Positions 1-9,076 are shown, counted from the stretch's first letter. The stretch is 33,587 nt of DNA from CAYXVB01 sp964467785 (GCA_964467785.1 CAYXVB010000017.1:1-33587); one strand, 5' to 3'. Made by a program: numbers and translations. Notes: a model not told the origin generated them from the letters alone.

Positions 1-1731
1 GAGGATGCGACGGCGCTGAGCGGTTTTATTCCTTCCTTTTTGTTGGATCACGCGGGTTTCCGACTGGATCGTGCGGATGTCTTGACGGCGACAGGCCTTC
101 GATCGAATCTTCCGGCATTTCCTGCGCTGCCGATGTTCAAGTCGCAGTTCTTCCGGAAAAAATTCCTTGGAGTGATGATCCCGGAGCGTTTTCTAAAGAG
201 CGAAAGCGACTTTCAGACGGCGTCGGCCATGATCCGTGAGATCCGAATGAAAGACGGATTGACTCTCATTCCCTACCGTTATCAGGGCAAGGTGTTCGGT
301 ATCCGTGACGACGTTGCCGTGAGCTATGTCCGCTCCACGACAGTGGGGATTAATATCAGCCTGGGCGGCCAGGAAACGGTCAACCTGGGCGATGAGTTCG
401 TGCTTGGGGCGGCTCTTCACATTGGCGGCCCGCGGACCACCCTCGGCGATGTCCGCGGGTTGAATCTTGGGGAGGGCCTGCAAGGAATCCTTTCCGGTGC
501 GGGATTGATCTTGGATGGCGATTCCACCGAGCAGCTTTTGAGCCGTAGTATTGAGCTCTTTCCGTATGTTCAAGAAGCGATGCTTCGAAATGCGGCGCCT
601 CCGATCGAGCTCCCTGCCAGCTCCGGAAATCGTGGCAAAGCCAGATATCGGGATGACTTGGAAGTCGTGCCCGTGAAGATCCCGACGCTACAGAGCGAGG
701 TTCCTCGGGCCGCGATGACCGATGAGCTGAGGGAGGCGCTGGAAGCGCTTCAGGGCCAGAATCTTGTCCGTGAAACCCAGTGGCGCGCAGAGATCGAGGA
801 GCAGGTGGGTCGGACCGTTGTGACGGCTGAGGCTGCCGACCAGGCCTTTATTCAAGCCGTATGCGATCATTTGGCGCAGGTCTACGCGCTGCCCAAGCCG
901 ATTTGGCCAGCCTGCAGGATCGCGGCGACGCTCACTCCGAACGCTTACGCTTATCCGGGAGGTGACATCTTTATCACTGCGGGACTGCTCGGCGTACTGA
1001 GTGATCTGGACAGCGCCATGTTGGTGCTTGGCCATGAGATCGGCCATGTGGCTGGCCGTCATCTCACGCATCGCATGCCCTATGTGAATACTGTAAACTA
1101 CGCCGCCACCGCGGTGTCGTTCGCGGCAAGCATTTTTGCTCTCGGCGCCGGCTGGGGTGAAGTGGGTTCTGTCACGCTGCTCAACTGGTTTCCTAAGACC
1201 ATGGCCGTTAGCCAGGTCAGCTCCGCCGGCACCGAGCTATTCGTCAAAGGCGGACTTGCTGCCCTGATGGCTTACTCGCGCAAACAAGAATGGCAGTCGG
1301 ATCGTTTTGGGCAACAGGTGGCTTATGCGGGAGGCTCTTCTCTGTCCGCGATGGCGGTGGGCTGGGACGAGTTCACGGGTTTCTTCGATAAGTATTTTGA
1401 CATTCCCTCGGATCTCGGCAGTCGGATCATGTCGTCCCATCCGGACGGTACCGAGCGCGCCAAGGGGATCCGCCGCCGCGAAGCGGCGCTTGAGCGGGGA
1501 CTTCGGGAATACAACGGCGCCAATCGCCTGGAGGACAGCTGGTACCGCGAGTATCGCAAGATCCATGAGGCTTATGCGCCGATGGTGAATACCTACGGTA
1601 AGCAGTATGGCACCAAATTCCTTCGCGAGTTGGCGGATAAGCATCGAACTTCGCGCCTCATGCTCGAAACCTTTGCCCAGCCCGGTGGGCGTTGCGTGAT
1701 TAGCGCGCTCGGCGGAGACCAGGGCGAATGA
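1..1731 (+). CDS. M48-type zinc metalloprotease, 5' end outside window
   Basis: The frame is open from the first base, so the N-terminus lies upstream; 576 residues are visible. HEIGH (about residues 345-349, nt 1033-1047) is the HExxH zinc/catalytic motif, followed by AGRH. A downstream EWQSDRFG segment (around nt 1287-1310) matches the ExxxD third-ligand motif of M48 peptidases. Between them lies a small-residue-rich, possibly membrane-associating stretch (AATAVSFAASIFALGAGWG). The roughly 300 residues before the catalytic domain are not a family I recognise; they include a Gly-rich beta-like region. A role in envelope protein quality control, as for BepA or LoiP, is an inference from the family. 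Its TGA (1729-1731) abuts the stop codon of the convergent cpaF-like gene with no spacer. Confidence 0.8.
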   Translation, partial: EDATALSGFIPSFLLDHAGFRLDRADVLTATGLRSNLPAFPALPMFKSQFFRKKFLGVMIPERFLKSESDFQTASAMIREIRMKDGLTLIPYRYQGKVFGIRDDVAVSYVRSTTVGINISLGGQETVNLGDEFVLGAALHIGGPRTTLGDVRGLNLGEGLQGILSGAGLILDGDSTEQLLSRSIELFPYVQEAMLRNAAPPIELPASSGNRGKARYRDDLEVVPVKIPTLQSEVPRAAMTDELREALEALQGQNLVRETQWRAEIEEQVGRTVVTAEAADQAFIQAVCDHLAQVYALPKPIWPACRIAATLTPNAYAYPGGDIFITAGLLGVLSDLDSAMLVLGHEIGHVAGRHLTHRMPYVNTVNYAATAVSFAASIFALGAGWGEVGSVTLLNWFPKTMAVSQVSSAGTELFVKGGLAALMAYSRKQEWQSDRFGQQVAYAGGSSLSAMAVGWDEFTGFFDKYFDIPSDLGSRIMSSHPDGTERAKGIRRREAALERGLREYNGANRLEDSWYREYRKIHEAYAPMVNTYGKQYGTKFLRELADKHRTSRLMLETFAQPGGRCVISALGGDQGE

Positions 1732-2919
1732 TCACGCGAAGAAGTTCACCGGCAGGGGATGCCCCCCGCTCGTGAGTCGAGGCATGAATGAGGGCACGTA
1801 GCCGGTCGACTTGAAGGCGCGGGCCCCGGGATCGCAGGCAAAGATGTCGCTCATCGTGATCACGTCGCCCTCCATTCCGGAGAGCTCACTGATCGAGACG
1901 ATGCGGCGGACGCCGTCGCGATACCGCTGTACCTGGACCACTAGGTCAACCGCGCTTTGGACTTGCTTGCGGATCGCGACCAAGGGCATCTCCGTGCCCG
2001 CGAGCATGCATAGGGTTTCCAGGCGGGTGAGCGCGTCGCGGGGAGAGTTGCTGTGAAGCGTGGTCATCGAGCCGTCGTGGCCCGTGTTCATCGCCATGAG
2101 CATGTCAAAGGCTTCGTGACGCCGGCATTCGCCGACGATGATCCGGTCCGGGCGCATGCGCAGGGCCGTGGCCACCAGCTCGCGGGCGGTGATGGCCGGA
2201 ATTCCTGGGGAAGGCGCTTTAGTGACCATCTGGACGCTGTTGGCATGGGCGAGGGTCAGCTCGCGCGTGTCCTCGATCGTGATCAGCCGGTCGGTCTCCG
2301 GAATGAAGCGCGTGAGGGCGTTTAAAAGGGTGGTCTTGCCGCTACCGGTGCCGCCGCTCAGAAGAATGTTGAGCCGGGCGCGCACGCAGGCTTCGAGAAA
2401 CGCCGCGATGCGGGCATCGAGCATTCCGCGGGCCGCCAGGTCCTGGAGCTGGAAGGGGCGCTTTGGGAATTTGCGGATCGTGATGCAAGGGCCACGCAGA
2501 ACCAAGGGAGGGGCAACGACGTTGACCCTCGAGCCGTCCGGTAGGGTACCGTCGAGGTAGGGCTTGGCCGCGGAGAGCTCTTGGCCGGTGGACAAGGCGA
2601 TGGCTCGGGCCAGTTCCGCCAGCTCCTCGGGGGACGTGAAATGAAAGGGGGCCGGAAAATTGCGCCCTTCGCGCTCGATCATCACGTTACGCAGGTCATT
2701 GATCATCACCTCGGTGATCTCGTCATCTTGCATCAGGGGGGAGAGCTTGCCGAAACTGAGCGCGCGCGGCGGATGAGGAGGAACCCGAATGGCGGGATCG
2801 GTGCGCTCTTCTTGCTCCGAAGATGTCTCGTTGCCGCCGAGTCCTGGATGGGTCGGTTCGTCGTCGAGTTTTCCGGATTTTCCGGATCTGCCCGGAGGCG
2901 GTGGGGGGGAGAGCGCCAT
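1732..2919 (-). CDS. cpaF: CpaF-type type II/IV secretion system ATPase, orphan
   Basis: 395-residue hexameric ATPase of the VirB11/CpaF family, which powers Tad pilus or type II secretion. Visible: a Pro/Gly-rich hydrophilic N-terminus (about 55 residues), the N-terminal domain (DDEITEVMIND, then LPDGSRVN and ITIRKF), Walker A GGTGSGKTT, Asp box TIEDTREL, Walker B region RIIVGECRRHEA and His box TTLHSNSPRDAL. Most CpaF proteins read VGEVRGxEA; here the Gly after Arg is Arg. No Tad/Flp or type II partners lie nearby, so the partner complex must be encoded elsewhere. The frame is open further upstream, but the ATG at 2919 is the first sensible start and avoids overlap with the divergent rluA-type gene. 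It has no good Shine-Dalgarno; a TACACT -10-like hexamer sits 6 nt upstream. Confidence 0.85.
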   Translation of the reverse strand: MALSPPPPPGRSGKSGKLDDEPTHPGLGGNETSSEQEERTDPAIRVPPHPPRALSFGKLSPLMQDDEITEVMINDLRNVMIEREGRNFPAPFHFTSPEELAELARAIALSTGQELSAAKPYLDGTLPDGSRVNVVAPPLVLRGPCITIRKFPKRPFQLQDLAARGMLDARIAAFLEACVRARLNILLSGGTGSGKTTLLNALTRFIPETDRLITIEDTRELTLAHANSVQMVTKAPSPGIPAITARELVATALRMRPDRIIVGECRRHEAFDMLMAMNTGHDGSMTTLHSNSPRDALTRLETLCMLAGTEMPLVAIRKQVQSAVDLVVQVQRYRDGVRRIVSISELSGMEGDVITMSDIFACDPGARAFKSTGYVPSFMPRLTSGGHPLPVNFFA

Positions 2920-2925
2920 GTTCCC

Positions 2926-2931
2926 AGTGTA
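2926..2931 (-). promoter_or_regulatory. Possible -10 element of a leaderless cpaF transcript
   Basis: On the minus strand TACACT lies 6 nt before the ATG (2919), with a weak -35 match (TTTCGA) 17 nt further upstream. Transcription would then begin at or next to the start codon. Four of six bases match the sigma70 consensus, so this is suggestive only. Confidence 0.3.
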
Positions 2932-2992
2932 AGGGCCATGCGCCCAGGTCGAAATAGGCAAAACCTGCCGTTTGAGGTACGCTGGGGTTCTT

Positions 2993-3997
2993 ATGTCCGG
3001 ACGACCGGGAATCCGAAAATACAGCCTGGCAGTCACTCCTGCCGACCAGGGAAAGCGCCTGGACCAGTTTCTCGCCGAGAAGCTCCCGGAGGCGCTCGCG
3101 CGTCCGGTGTCCAAGGGCAAGGTCCGCAAGCTCATCGTCGCGGGCGCGGTGTATCTCAATGGCAAACGGGTGCGGATCGCTTCCAAGACCGTGCTCCAGA
3201 GGGCGCGGGTCGAAGCTTTCATCGATCCCAAGCGCCTTTTCGAAGACGAAGGCGCGGCCGGAACTTTGGGCGGCCCGGGTGGCGGCCCCTTCGAGCTCGG
3301 GCCCGAACGCGTGCTCTTCGAAGATGAGTTCATCATCGTGGTCGACAAGCCCGCCGGGATTCCCACGCAGCCCACCATCGATGAGGCGCGCGACAATCTC
3401 TTCGCGGCGGTGAAAAAATTCATCGCCAAACGCGACGGGATCCCGCAGCCTTATTTGGGCCTGCACCATCGGCTCGATCGCGACACTTCGGGCGTCGTTC
3501 TTTTCACGAAAAAAGTCGAAGCCAACGCCGGCATCGCGGAGATCTTTTCTAAACATCTCGCGCAAAAGGTCTACAACGCGATCACGGAGCGGGGGCCCGA
3601 AGTACCGCCCGCCGCCTGGACCATCGAGAATCATCTGGGGATCGGAGGCAAGGTCGGCAAGAAAACCCGGTACGCCTCGGTGCGCTCGGGCGGGGATTAC
3701 GCGCTGACCGAGTTCCGGCTGCTGGAGACTTTTTCGCAGGGGTATCTGGTCGAGGCGAAGCCTAAAACGGGCCGCACGCATCAGATTCGCGTGCATCTGG
3801 CCGAGGACGATCTGCCGATCCTGGGCGACACTTTTTATGGCGCACGCAAGGGCGGAGCCCCGCGGGTGATGCTCCATGCCGCCAGCTTGACTTTTCCGCA
3901 CCCGATTTCTAGAACTGAAATGAAGGTGGAGAGCCCTCTGCCTGAGGACTTCCAAGCATGTCAGAAATCTCTACAGGCGCTTCGCCAGAAACTCTAG
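2993..3997 (+). CDS. RluA-family 23S rRNA/tRNA pseudouridine synthase
   Basis: 334-residue RNA pseudouridine synthase that isomerises uridine to pseudouridine in structured RNA. An N-terminal S4 RNA-binding domain (about residues 15-85: RLDQFLAEKLPE ... VRKLIVAGAVYLNGKRV) precedes the catalytic domain. The catalytic motif HHRLDRDTSG carries the nucleophilic Asp, and GRTHQIRVHLA is the conserved C-terminal motif. The target (RluC-, RluD- or TruC-like) cannot be assigned from sequence alone. The ATG at 2993 was chosen because GGGG lies 5 nt upstream; a TTG at 2972 is in frame but less likely. Its 3' end overlaps the next gene by 40 nt, which points to co-transcription with the ABC genes. It is divergent from cpaF across 73 nt. 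Confidence 0.9.
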   Translation: MSGRPGIRKYSLAVTPADQGKRLDQFLAEKLPEALARPVSKGKVRKLIVAGAVYLNGKRVRIASKTVLQRARVEAFIDPKRLFEDEGAAGTLGGPGGGPFELGPERVLFEDEFIIVVDKPAGIPTQPTIDEARDNLFAAVKKFIAKRDGIPQPYLGLHHRLDRDTSGVVLFTKKVEANAGIAEIFSKHLAQKVYNAITERGPEVPPAAWTIENHLGIGGKVGKKTRYASVRSGGDYALTEFRLLETFSQGYLVEAKPKTGRTHQIRVHLAEDDLPILGDTFYGARKGGAPRVMLHAASLTFPHPISRTEMKVESPLPEDFQACQKSLQALRQKL

Positions 3998-5889
3998 GCG
4001 CAGCAGCAGGCCGTTCCCGACCCATTCTGGCGCGAGTCTTCCCCAAGTTCTGGGAGGAAAGCTCCTATCTCAGGGAGTATCTCGGCAAGTATCGGAAGTT
4101 CGTCCTCATCGGGCTTCTGACTCTCGTGATCGTCGACGTGCTCGAGGTGCTCCCACCGATCCTGCTCAAGCAGGCCGTGGACGTCACGGTGGATGGCGCT
4201 GGGGGTTCGCGTCTTTGGTGGCTCGCCGGCGCCTATTTCGGGATCTCCGTCTTGCAGGGGTTTTGCCGCTATGGCTGGCGCATGTACTTGATCCGCGCGA
4301 GCCTGCTGTCAGGGCGGGATCTTCGCGGACGCTTCGCCGACCATCTTTTTCATCTTTCGGCCAGTTTCTTTGACCGCCGTCCCATCGGCGAACTCATGTC
4401 GCACAACACAAGCGACGTCGAGGCCGTCCGAATGATGATTGGCTCGGGTCTGTTGACCCTGGCTGACTCCCTTTTCTATTTCATCGCCGTCCCGATAGCG
4501 ATGTTCTGGCTCTCGCCCAAGCTCGCGTTACTCGCGTTTTTGCCACTTCCGGTGATCCCATGGCTGGTGATGCGCAATGAGCGACTCGTCCATGAGCGCT
4601 ATGAGAAGGTCCAGGAAAGCTTCAGCCAGCTCTCGTCGATGACCCAGGAAGCGCTCAATGGCGTGCGCGTGACCAAGGGCTTTGCCAAGGAGGACGCGCT
4701 CGCGGATCGCTTTGCCGCGGCCGGACGCGAGTTCGTTGCGCGTAACTTGCGCCTGGCGCGGGTTCAGAGCTCGTTCGGCCCGACCCTCGAGCTCGCGATG
4801 AGCGTGGGGCTGGTCGCGCTTCTTTATGTCGCCGGCGGCGGCATCATCCGCGAAGGCGATGCGTTCGTCACCATCGGGACTTTCGTGGCGTTTCAGCGTT
4901 ACATCCAGAAAATGGTCTGGCCAATGGCCGCGTTGGGCATGTCGCTCTCGAGTTACCAGCGCTCCGTCACCAGCTCCAAACGCCTCAAGGAAGTATTTTC
5001 GAGTTCAACTGACGTCCCCGAAGTCTCGGCGCCGCGCCTGCCCGAGTCCTTTCGCCCCGCGCTCGCCGCCGGGTGGAAGACCGCCGGCCGCGTCGAGCTC
5101 CGTAATCTGACTTTTTCCTATCCCGGCACGGATCGCGCGGTGCTCGATGGCATCTCGCTCACGATCGAGCCGGGCGAGCGGGTGGCGTTCGTGGGCGCGA
5201 TCGGCGCCGGAAAGACGGCGCTCCTTTCGCTCTTGCCGCGCCTTTATCCGGTCAACCGCGACATGCTGCTCATCGACGGCGTCGACGTCAACGACTGGCC
5301 CCTGGTCGAGCTTCGCAGGCAGGTGGGTTACGTCAGCCAGGAGGTCTTCCTGTTCAGCGACTCTGTGATCGAGAATGTCGCCTACGGCCTCCACGAGTGG
5401 CGCGAGGGGACTGAGCATCATCCCTATGTCAACGAAGCGGCCGAGCTGGCTTGCGTGCACGAGGATGTCCTCGGGCTCACCGAGAAGTACCAGACGCGCG
5501 TGGGCGAGCGCGGCGTCAATCTCTCCGGCGGGCAAAAGCAGCGCCTGACCATCGCCCGGGCGATCATCAAGCAACCATCGATCCTGGTGCTGGATGACGC
5601 CCTTTCGTCGGTGGACGTGCAGACCGAGGAGAGGATCCTGCGGGGGCTTCGTGCGCGCTCCGGTCGAAATACGGAGCTCATCGCCGCCCACCGGATCTCC
5701 ACGATCCGCGACGCCGACCGCATCGTGCTGTTGGAGGGGGGCCGGGTCCGCCAGCAAGGCACTCATCGCGAGCTGATGGCGGATCGCCGCGGCTCCTATG
5801 TGAAATTCTACGAGCAGCAGCAGATGCGCGAAGATCTCGAAGCCTACAGCGCGCGTTTGGAAACCCAGAGCGAGGTTCCCACGCCATGA
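3958..5889 (+). CDS. ABC exporter half-transporter, subunit 1 (degenerate-site NBD)
   Basis: 643-residue type IV ABC exporter subunit (MsbA/MdlA/TM287 type) with six predicted membrane helices followed by a nucleotide-binding domain. Walker A is GAIGAGKT (413-420), the Q-loop Gln is at 461, the signature LSGGQKQ starts at 522, Walker B is ILVLDDALSS and the H-loop His is 578. The usual catalytic Glu after Walker B is Asp (547), the hallmark of the non-hydrolysing site of heterodimeric exporters such as TM287/288 and TmrAB. The canonical signature would complete the active site of the partner encoded next. The start overlaps the end of the pseudouridine synthase gene and the stop overlaps the next ATG (ATGA), so the two subunits are probably translationally coupled. 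The substrate is unknown; lipids or drugs are usual for the family. Confidence 0.9.
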   Translation: MSEISTGASPETLGAAAGRSRPILARVFPKFWEESSYLREYLGKYRKFVLIGLLTLVIVDVLEVLPPILLKQAVDVTVDGAGGSRLWWLAGAYFGISVLQGFCRYGWRMYLIRASLLSGRDLRGRFADHLFHLSASFFDRRPIGELMSHNTSDVEAVRMMIGSGLLTLADSLFYFIAVPIAMFWLSPKLALLAFLPLPVIPWLVMRNERLVHERYEKVQESFSQLSSMTQEALNGVRVTKGFAKEDALADRFAAAGREFVARNLRLARVQSSFGPTLELAMSVGLVALLYVAGGGIIREGDAFVTIGTFVAFQRYIQKMVWPMAALGMSLSSYQRSVTSSKRLKEVFSSSTDVPEVSAPRLPESFRPALAAGWKTAGRVELRNLTFSYPGTDRAVLDGISLTIEPGERVAFVGAIGAGKTALLSLLPRLYPVNRDMLLIDGVDVNDWPLVELRRQVGYVSQEVFLFSDSVIENVAYGLHEWREGTEHHPYVNEAAELACVHEDVLGLTEKYQTRVGERGVNLSGGQKQRLTIARAIIKQPSILVLDDALSSVDVQTEERILRGLRARSGRNTELIAAHRISTIRDADRIVLLEGGRVRQQGTHRELMADRRGSYVKFYEQQQMREDLEAYSARLETQSEVPTP

Positions 5890-7655
5890 GTGTCGCCGGA
5901 CTTGAAGCCTATCTCGACGTCGAGGAGCGCGAGCAGCGCAAGATCCAAAAGGGGACCCTCGGAAGGCTGATTCTCCAGATCCTCCGGCATCCCGGTCCGC
6001 TCGGCGGCGGTCTGGCGCTCGTTCTCCTGGGTACGGCGGCCACGCTGCTGGAGCCGCGGCTGTTTGGCTACGCGATCGACGCTGCCATCGTCCCGCGCAA
6101 CTGGGTGCGGTTGATGCAGCTCACCCGGCTCTACGCGCTGACCGTGCTGGTGCGGCTGGGCGCCATGATGGGGCAGGCCTATCTTTTTGAACTGCTGGGG
6201 CAGCGGGTCACGCATGAGCTGCGTACGCAGCTCTTCTCGCATCTCCAGCGGCTGCCGGTCTCCGTATTTGACCGCAATCCGGCGGGTCGCCTCATGACCC
6301 GCGTGACTAACGACGTCGCGTCTCTGGGCGAGATGTTCACTGCGGGCTTTGTCTCCATTATTTCCAACGCCCTGACGGTGCTCGGGATCCTGGCTTGGTT
6401 GCTGGTCCTTGACCTGCGACTTGGCTTGATCGCCGCGAGCGTTTTCCCTCTGTTGCTCGGGCTCTCTGTCTATTTCAGCCTGAGACTGCGCGTGTCCTAT
6501 CGCGAGGCCCGAAGCAAGCTCTCCGCGCTCAACGCCTTTCTCGCCGAGAATATCTTTGGAATGCGGGTGGTGCATTTGTTCAACCGCATCGAGCGACATC
6601 TCGAGCGCTTCGGCCGGCTCAATCAGTGGTACGCGGACGCGCAGATGGCCACAGTCCGGATTTTCGCGCTATTTCAGCCTTCGATCACGGTAGCTTCGGG
6701 GCTATCGATCGCGCTGGTGATCGCCTTTGGCGGCCGGATGGCGCTCGATGGTTCGCTCAAGGTGGGCGTGCTCGTTGCCTTCTTCTCCTACGTGATGTCG
6801 CTGTTCCAGCCGGTGCGCGAGCTTGCCGACAAGTGGAACATCTTCCTCTCAGGCATGGCCTCGGCCGAGCGCATCTACTCGATCCTCGATTGGGAAACCG
6901 AGCTCAAGGATGACGAATCGCGCTTGCCCGCCGAGCCCTATGAGCTGCGTGGGCACATCGTCTTTGAAGCGGTCTGGTTTGCCTACAATGGCGCGCCGGG
7001 AGCCGAGCACTGGGTGCTCCAGGACTTCAATCTCGAGATCCTGCCCGGTCAACGGGTGGGAGTGGTGGGGCATACCGGCGCGGGGAAAACGACCCTCATC
7101 AGTTTGCTGATGAGGTTTTACGAGCCGCAAAAGGGCCGCATCCTGATCGACGGGCGCGACATCCGCGAGTACGACAAGCGCCGTTTGCGCGCCTCGATCG
7201 GGATCGTGCAGCAGGATGTCTTCGTGTTCTCGGGCTCGATGGACGATAACATCACCTTTTGGGGCACGACGCCTGATCCACGCGACGAGCTGAGCGAGCT
7301 CAAGCTACGCGATGCGGGCGAGCTCAACGAGCGCGGCTCCAATCTCTCGATGGGCGAGCGCCAGGTCTTGGCGTTCCGCCGCGCGCATGCCGCGCGCCCG
7401 CGCGTGTGGATCCTTGACGAGGCGACGGCCAACATCGACTCCGAAACCGAGCGCAAGCTGCAAAAAGCCCTCGATCAGGCCTCTGAATCGCGCACGGCGA
7501 TCCTGATCGCCCATCGGCTCGCCACGGTCCGACAGGCGGATCAGATCCTGGTGTTGCACAAAGGCCGGGTCGTCGAGCAGGGAGCCCACGGGTCGCTCAT
7601 GGAGCGTGATGGACTTTACGCGCGCCTGTTCAGATACCAGATGACGATGGCTTGA
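5886..7655 (+). CDS. ABC exporter half-transporter, subunit 2 (catalytic NBD, short helical subdomain)
   Basis: 589-residue partner of the preceding subunit, with a transmembrane domain (about residues 30-330) and an NBD. Walker A is GHTGAGKT (395-402), the Q-loop Gln is at 443, the signature is the degenerate LSMGERQ (487 on), and Walker B ILDEATANID keeps the catalytic Glu (512). The H-loop lies in LIAHRLATV. Degenerate signature plus intact Glu is the exact complement of subunit 1, which supports a heterodimer with one active and one degenerate ATP site. Only 44 residues separate the Q-loop Gln from the signature, against 61 in subunit 1. Part of the helical subdomain that usually reads A..A..H.FI..LP.GY is therefore missing. 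The ATG overlaps the upstream stop. A perfect 9-bp hairpin lies inside the gene at 7094-7115. Confidence 0.88.
   Translation: MSVAGLEAYLDVEEREQRKIQKGTLGRLILQILRHPGPLGGGLALVLLGTAATLLEPRLFGYAIDAAIVPRNWVRLMQLTRLYALTVLVRLGAMMGQAYLFELLGQRVTHELRTQLFSHLQRLPVSVFDRNPAGRLMTRVTNDVASLGEMFTAGFVSIISNALTVLGILAWLLVLDLRLGLIAASVFPLLLGLSVYFSLRLRVSYREARSKLSALNAFLAENIFGMRVVHLFNRIERHLERFGRLNQWYADAQMATVRIFALFQPSITVASGLSIALVIAFGGRMALDGSLKVGVLVAFFSYVMSLFQPVRELADKWNIFLSGMASAERIYSILDWETELKDDESRLPAEPYELRGHIVFEAVWFAYNGAPGAEHWVLQDFNLEILPGQRVGVVGHTGAGKTTLISLLMRFYEPQKGRILIDGRDIREYDKRRLRASIGIVQQDVFVFSGSMDDNITFWGTTPDPRDELSELKLRDAGELNERGSNLSMGERQVLAFRRAHAARPRVWILDEATANIDSETERKLQKALDQASESRTAILIAHRLATVRQADQILVLHKGRVVEQGAHGSLMERDGLYARLFRYQMTMA
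7094..7119 (+). other. Terminator-like hairpin inside the second ABC gene
   Basis: CCTCATCAG and CTGATGAGG form a perfect 9-bp stem around a TTTG loop, followed directly by TTTT. It lies in the coding sequence just after Walker A. It has the shape of a weak intrinsic terminator or mRNA pause site, with a short U tract. It may be chance, since the codons spell the ordinary TLISLLMRF segment. Confidence 0.4.
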
Positions 7656-7687
7656 GACGATGGCGAAGATCGATTCTGTCCCAACTC

Positions 7688-8899
7688 TTATTGGCCTGAA
7701 AATGCTCCCAGCCACTGCGTGAAGCGGATGTCGGGCTCGTCCGCCAAAAGCATCACGATGCGGTCGACACCCATCGCGATGCCGCCGGCGGGCGGCATGC
7801 CCTCGCTCAGGGAGTGGAGAAATCCTTCGTCGAGCGGGCTCCGCGGAAAAGTCGCTCCGTAGAGACGCTCGCGCAGGTCCATGTCCTTTTCGAAGCGCTT
7901 GCGTTGTTCCGTCGGATCGGTGAGCTCCTCGAACGCGTTGCCCAGCTCGAGTCCGCCCGCGTAGGCCTCGAAGCGGCGCGCCCAGCGCGAGCCGTCGGGG
8001 TCCGAGTCGATCACTGAAAGCGCGGCTTGCGAGGCCGGGTAGCGGGTCACAAAGACCGCGCGGTCGGCGGGAAGCGTTGGTTCAATCAGATTCAGCCAGA
8101 TCTTGAAGTAGAGGTCGTCCCAGTCCTCGCGCAGGGGATCGGCCGGGAGCCCTCGATCGCGACAAAGTTCGGCAAAGCGCGCGGCGTCCTTCACTTCGGT
8201 CAGCTCGATGCCGGCCCGGTCGCGGAACAGGTCGCGCACGCGCAACCTCGGCCAGGGCGCTGCCACCGAGATCTCCTGACCTTGAAATCGGACCACGGGC
8301 TTGCCGTGGATTTTCTGCGCCAGGAAGTCGAAGAGCTCTTCCGTATCGCGCATGATGTCTTCGTAGCCCGCGTAGGCGCGGTACCACTCGAGCATCGTAA
8401 ACTCCGGATGATGGGTGATGGATTCGGGCTCGTCCCGGAAGGCGGGACAGATCTGAAAGATCCGCTCAAGGCCTCCGGCCAGTAATCGCTTCATCGCGAA
8501 CTCGGGCGAAGTTGGAAGGTAGCTGCCCAGCCCGTCGATCTTGAAGGGACGGATGTGGGGCTCCATTCCGGGCGAGGGGACGAGCAGCGGGGTGCGGGTT
8601 TCCAGGAAAGCGCGGCCGAGAAAAAACTCCCGGATCGCGCTTTCGACCCGCGTTCGCATCGCCACGCCGCGCCGGCGCCGCGGATCAAGAGTGCGTTCCA
8701 TCCAGGTGGACGAACGCGCTTCGGTCCGATTTGGAGTGAGCTGGCGAAGGATGCCGTCATCACCGAGCTCCACGATGTCGCCTGCGCGGACACGATCGGT
8801 AGCCGATCCGACAAAGTCTCGCGTGAATATTCCATCGGCATTACGGATGACGAGCGTTTGATTTTGAAGGTCCAGTTGAAGACAGCGGCCTCGAAGCAT
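7688..8899 (-). CDS. epmA: EpmA-like EF-P lysyl ligase (GenX/PoxA family, class II LysRS paralogue)
   Basis: 403 residues. Catalytic core of class II lysyl-tRNA synthetases without a full anticodon-binding domain: motif 2 region FRDEPESITHHPEFTMLEWY and motif 3 region GGIAMGVDRIVMLL near the C-terminus. The family attaches beta-lysine or lysine to elongation factor P, which relieves ribosome stalling at polyproline. E. coli EpmA has about 325 residues; here about 75 extra N-terminal residues (LRGRCLQLDLQNQTLVIRN ... VRAGDIVELGDDG) look like a small beta-rich domain. The ATG at 8899 was chosen because AGGAGG lies 9 nt upstream; the frame runs open to 9064, but that start lacks such a site. EF-P and EpmB are not in this window. 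It converges with the ABC operon, with a 32-nt gap and no clear terminator. Confidence 0.87.
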   Translation of the reverse strand: MLRGRCLQLDLQNQTLVIRNADGIFTRDFVGSATDRVRAGDIVELGDDGILRQLTPNRTEARSSTWMERTLDPRRRRGVAMRTRVESAIREFFLGRAFLETRTPLLVPSPGMEPHIRPFKIDGLGSYLPTSPEFAMKRLLAGGLERIFQICPAFRDEPESITHHPEFTMLEWYRAYAGYEDIMRDTEELFDFLAQKIHGKPVVRFQGQEISVAAPWPRLRVRDLFRDRAGIELTEVKDAARFAELCRDRGLPADPLREDWDDLYFKIWLNLIEPTLPADRAVFVTRYPASQAALSVIDSDPDGSRWARRFEAYAGGLELGNAFEELTDPTEQRKRFEKDMDLRERLYGATFPRSPLDEGFLHSLSEGMPPAGGIAMGVDRIVMLLADEPDIRFTQWLGAFSGQ

Positions 8900-9076
8900 G
8901 AGCCCCACCCTCCTATGGGAGATCGCCAGTGGCAAGGCGCTAATCTGTCGCAGGGTGCAGCAGGTCGAGCCATGTCTGTCGCGCAACGCTACAACACTAG
9001 GCCGCTTTGGTCGGCTAATGCATTGAAATTCTAGAGATTTATCTTTGGTATCCCCTTTGCTCATACTAGACTTCGG

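Noticed and set aside
2920..3429. Longer CpaF-type protein reading into the rluA-type gene
   Set aside because: The extension is Ser/Arg/Pro-rich shadow translation of the opposite-strand gene with no domain similarity; GC-rich DNA often leaves such frames open.
8900..9064. 55-residue extension of the EpmA-like protein
   Set aside because: AGGAGG is placed for the ATG at 8899, and the extension has no family match and probably covers the promoter.
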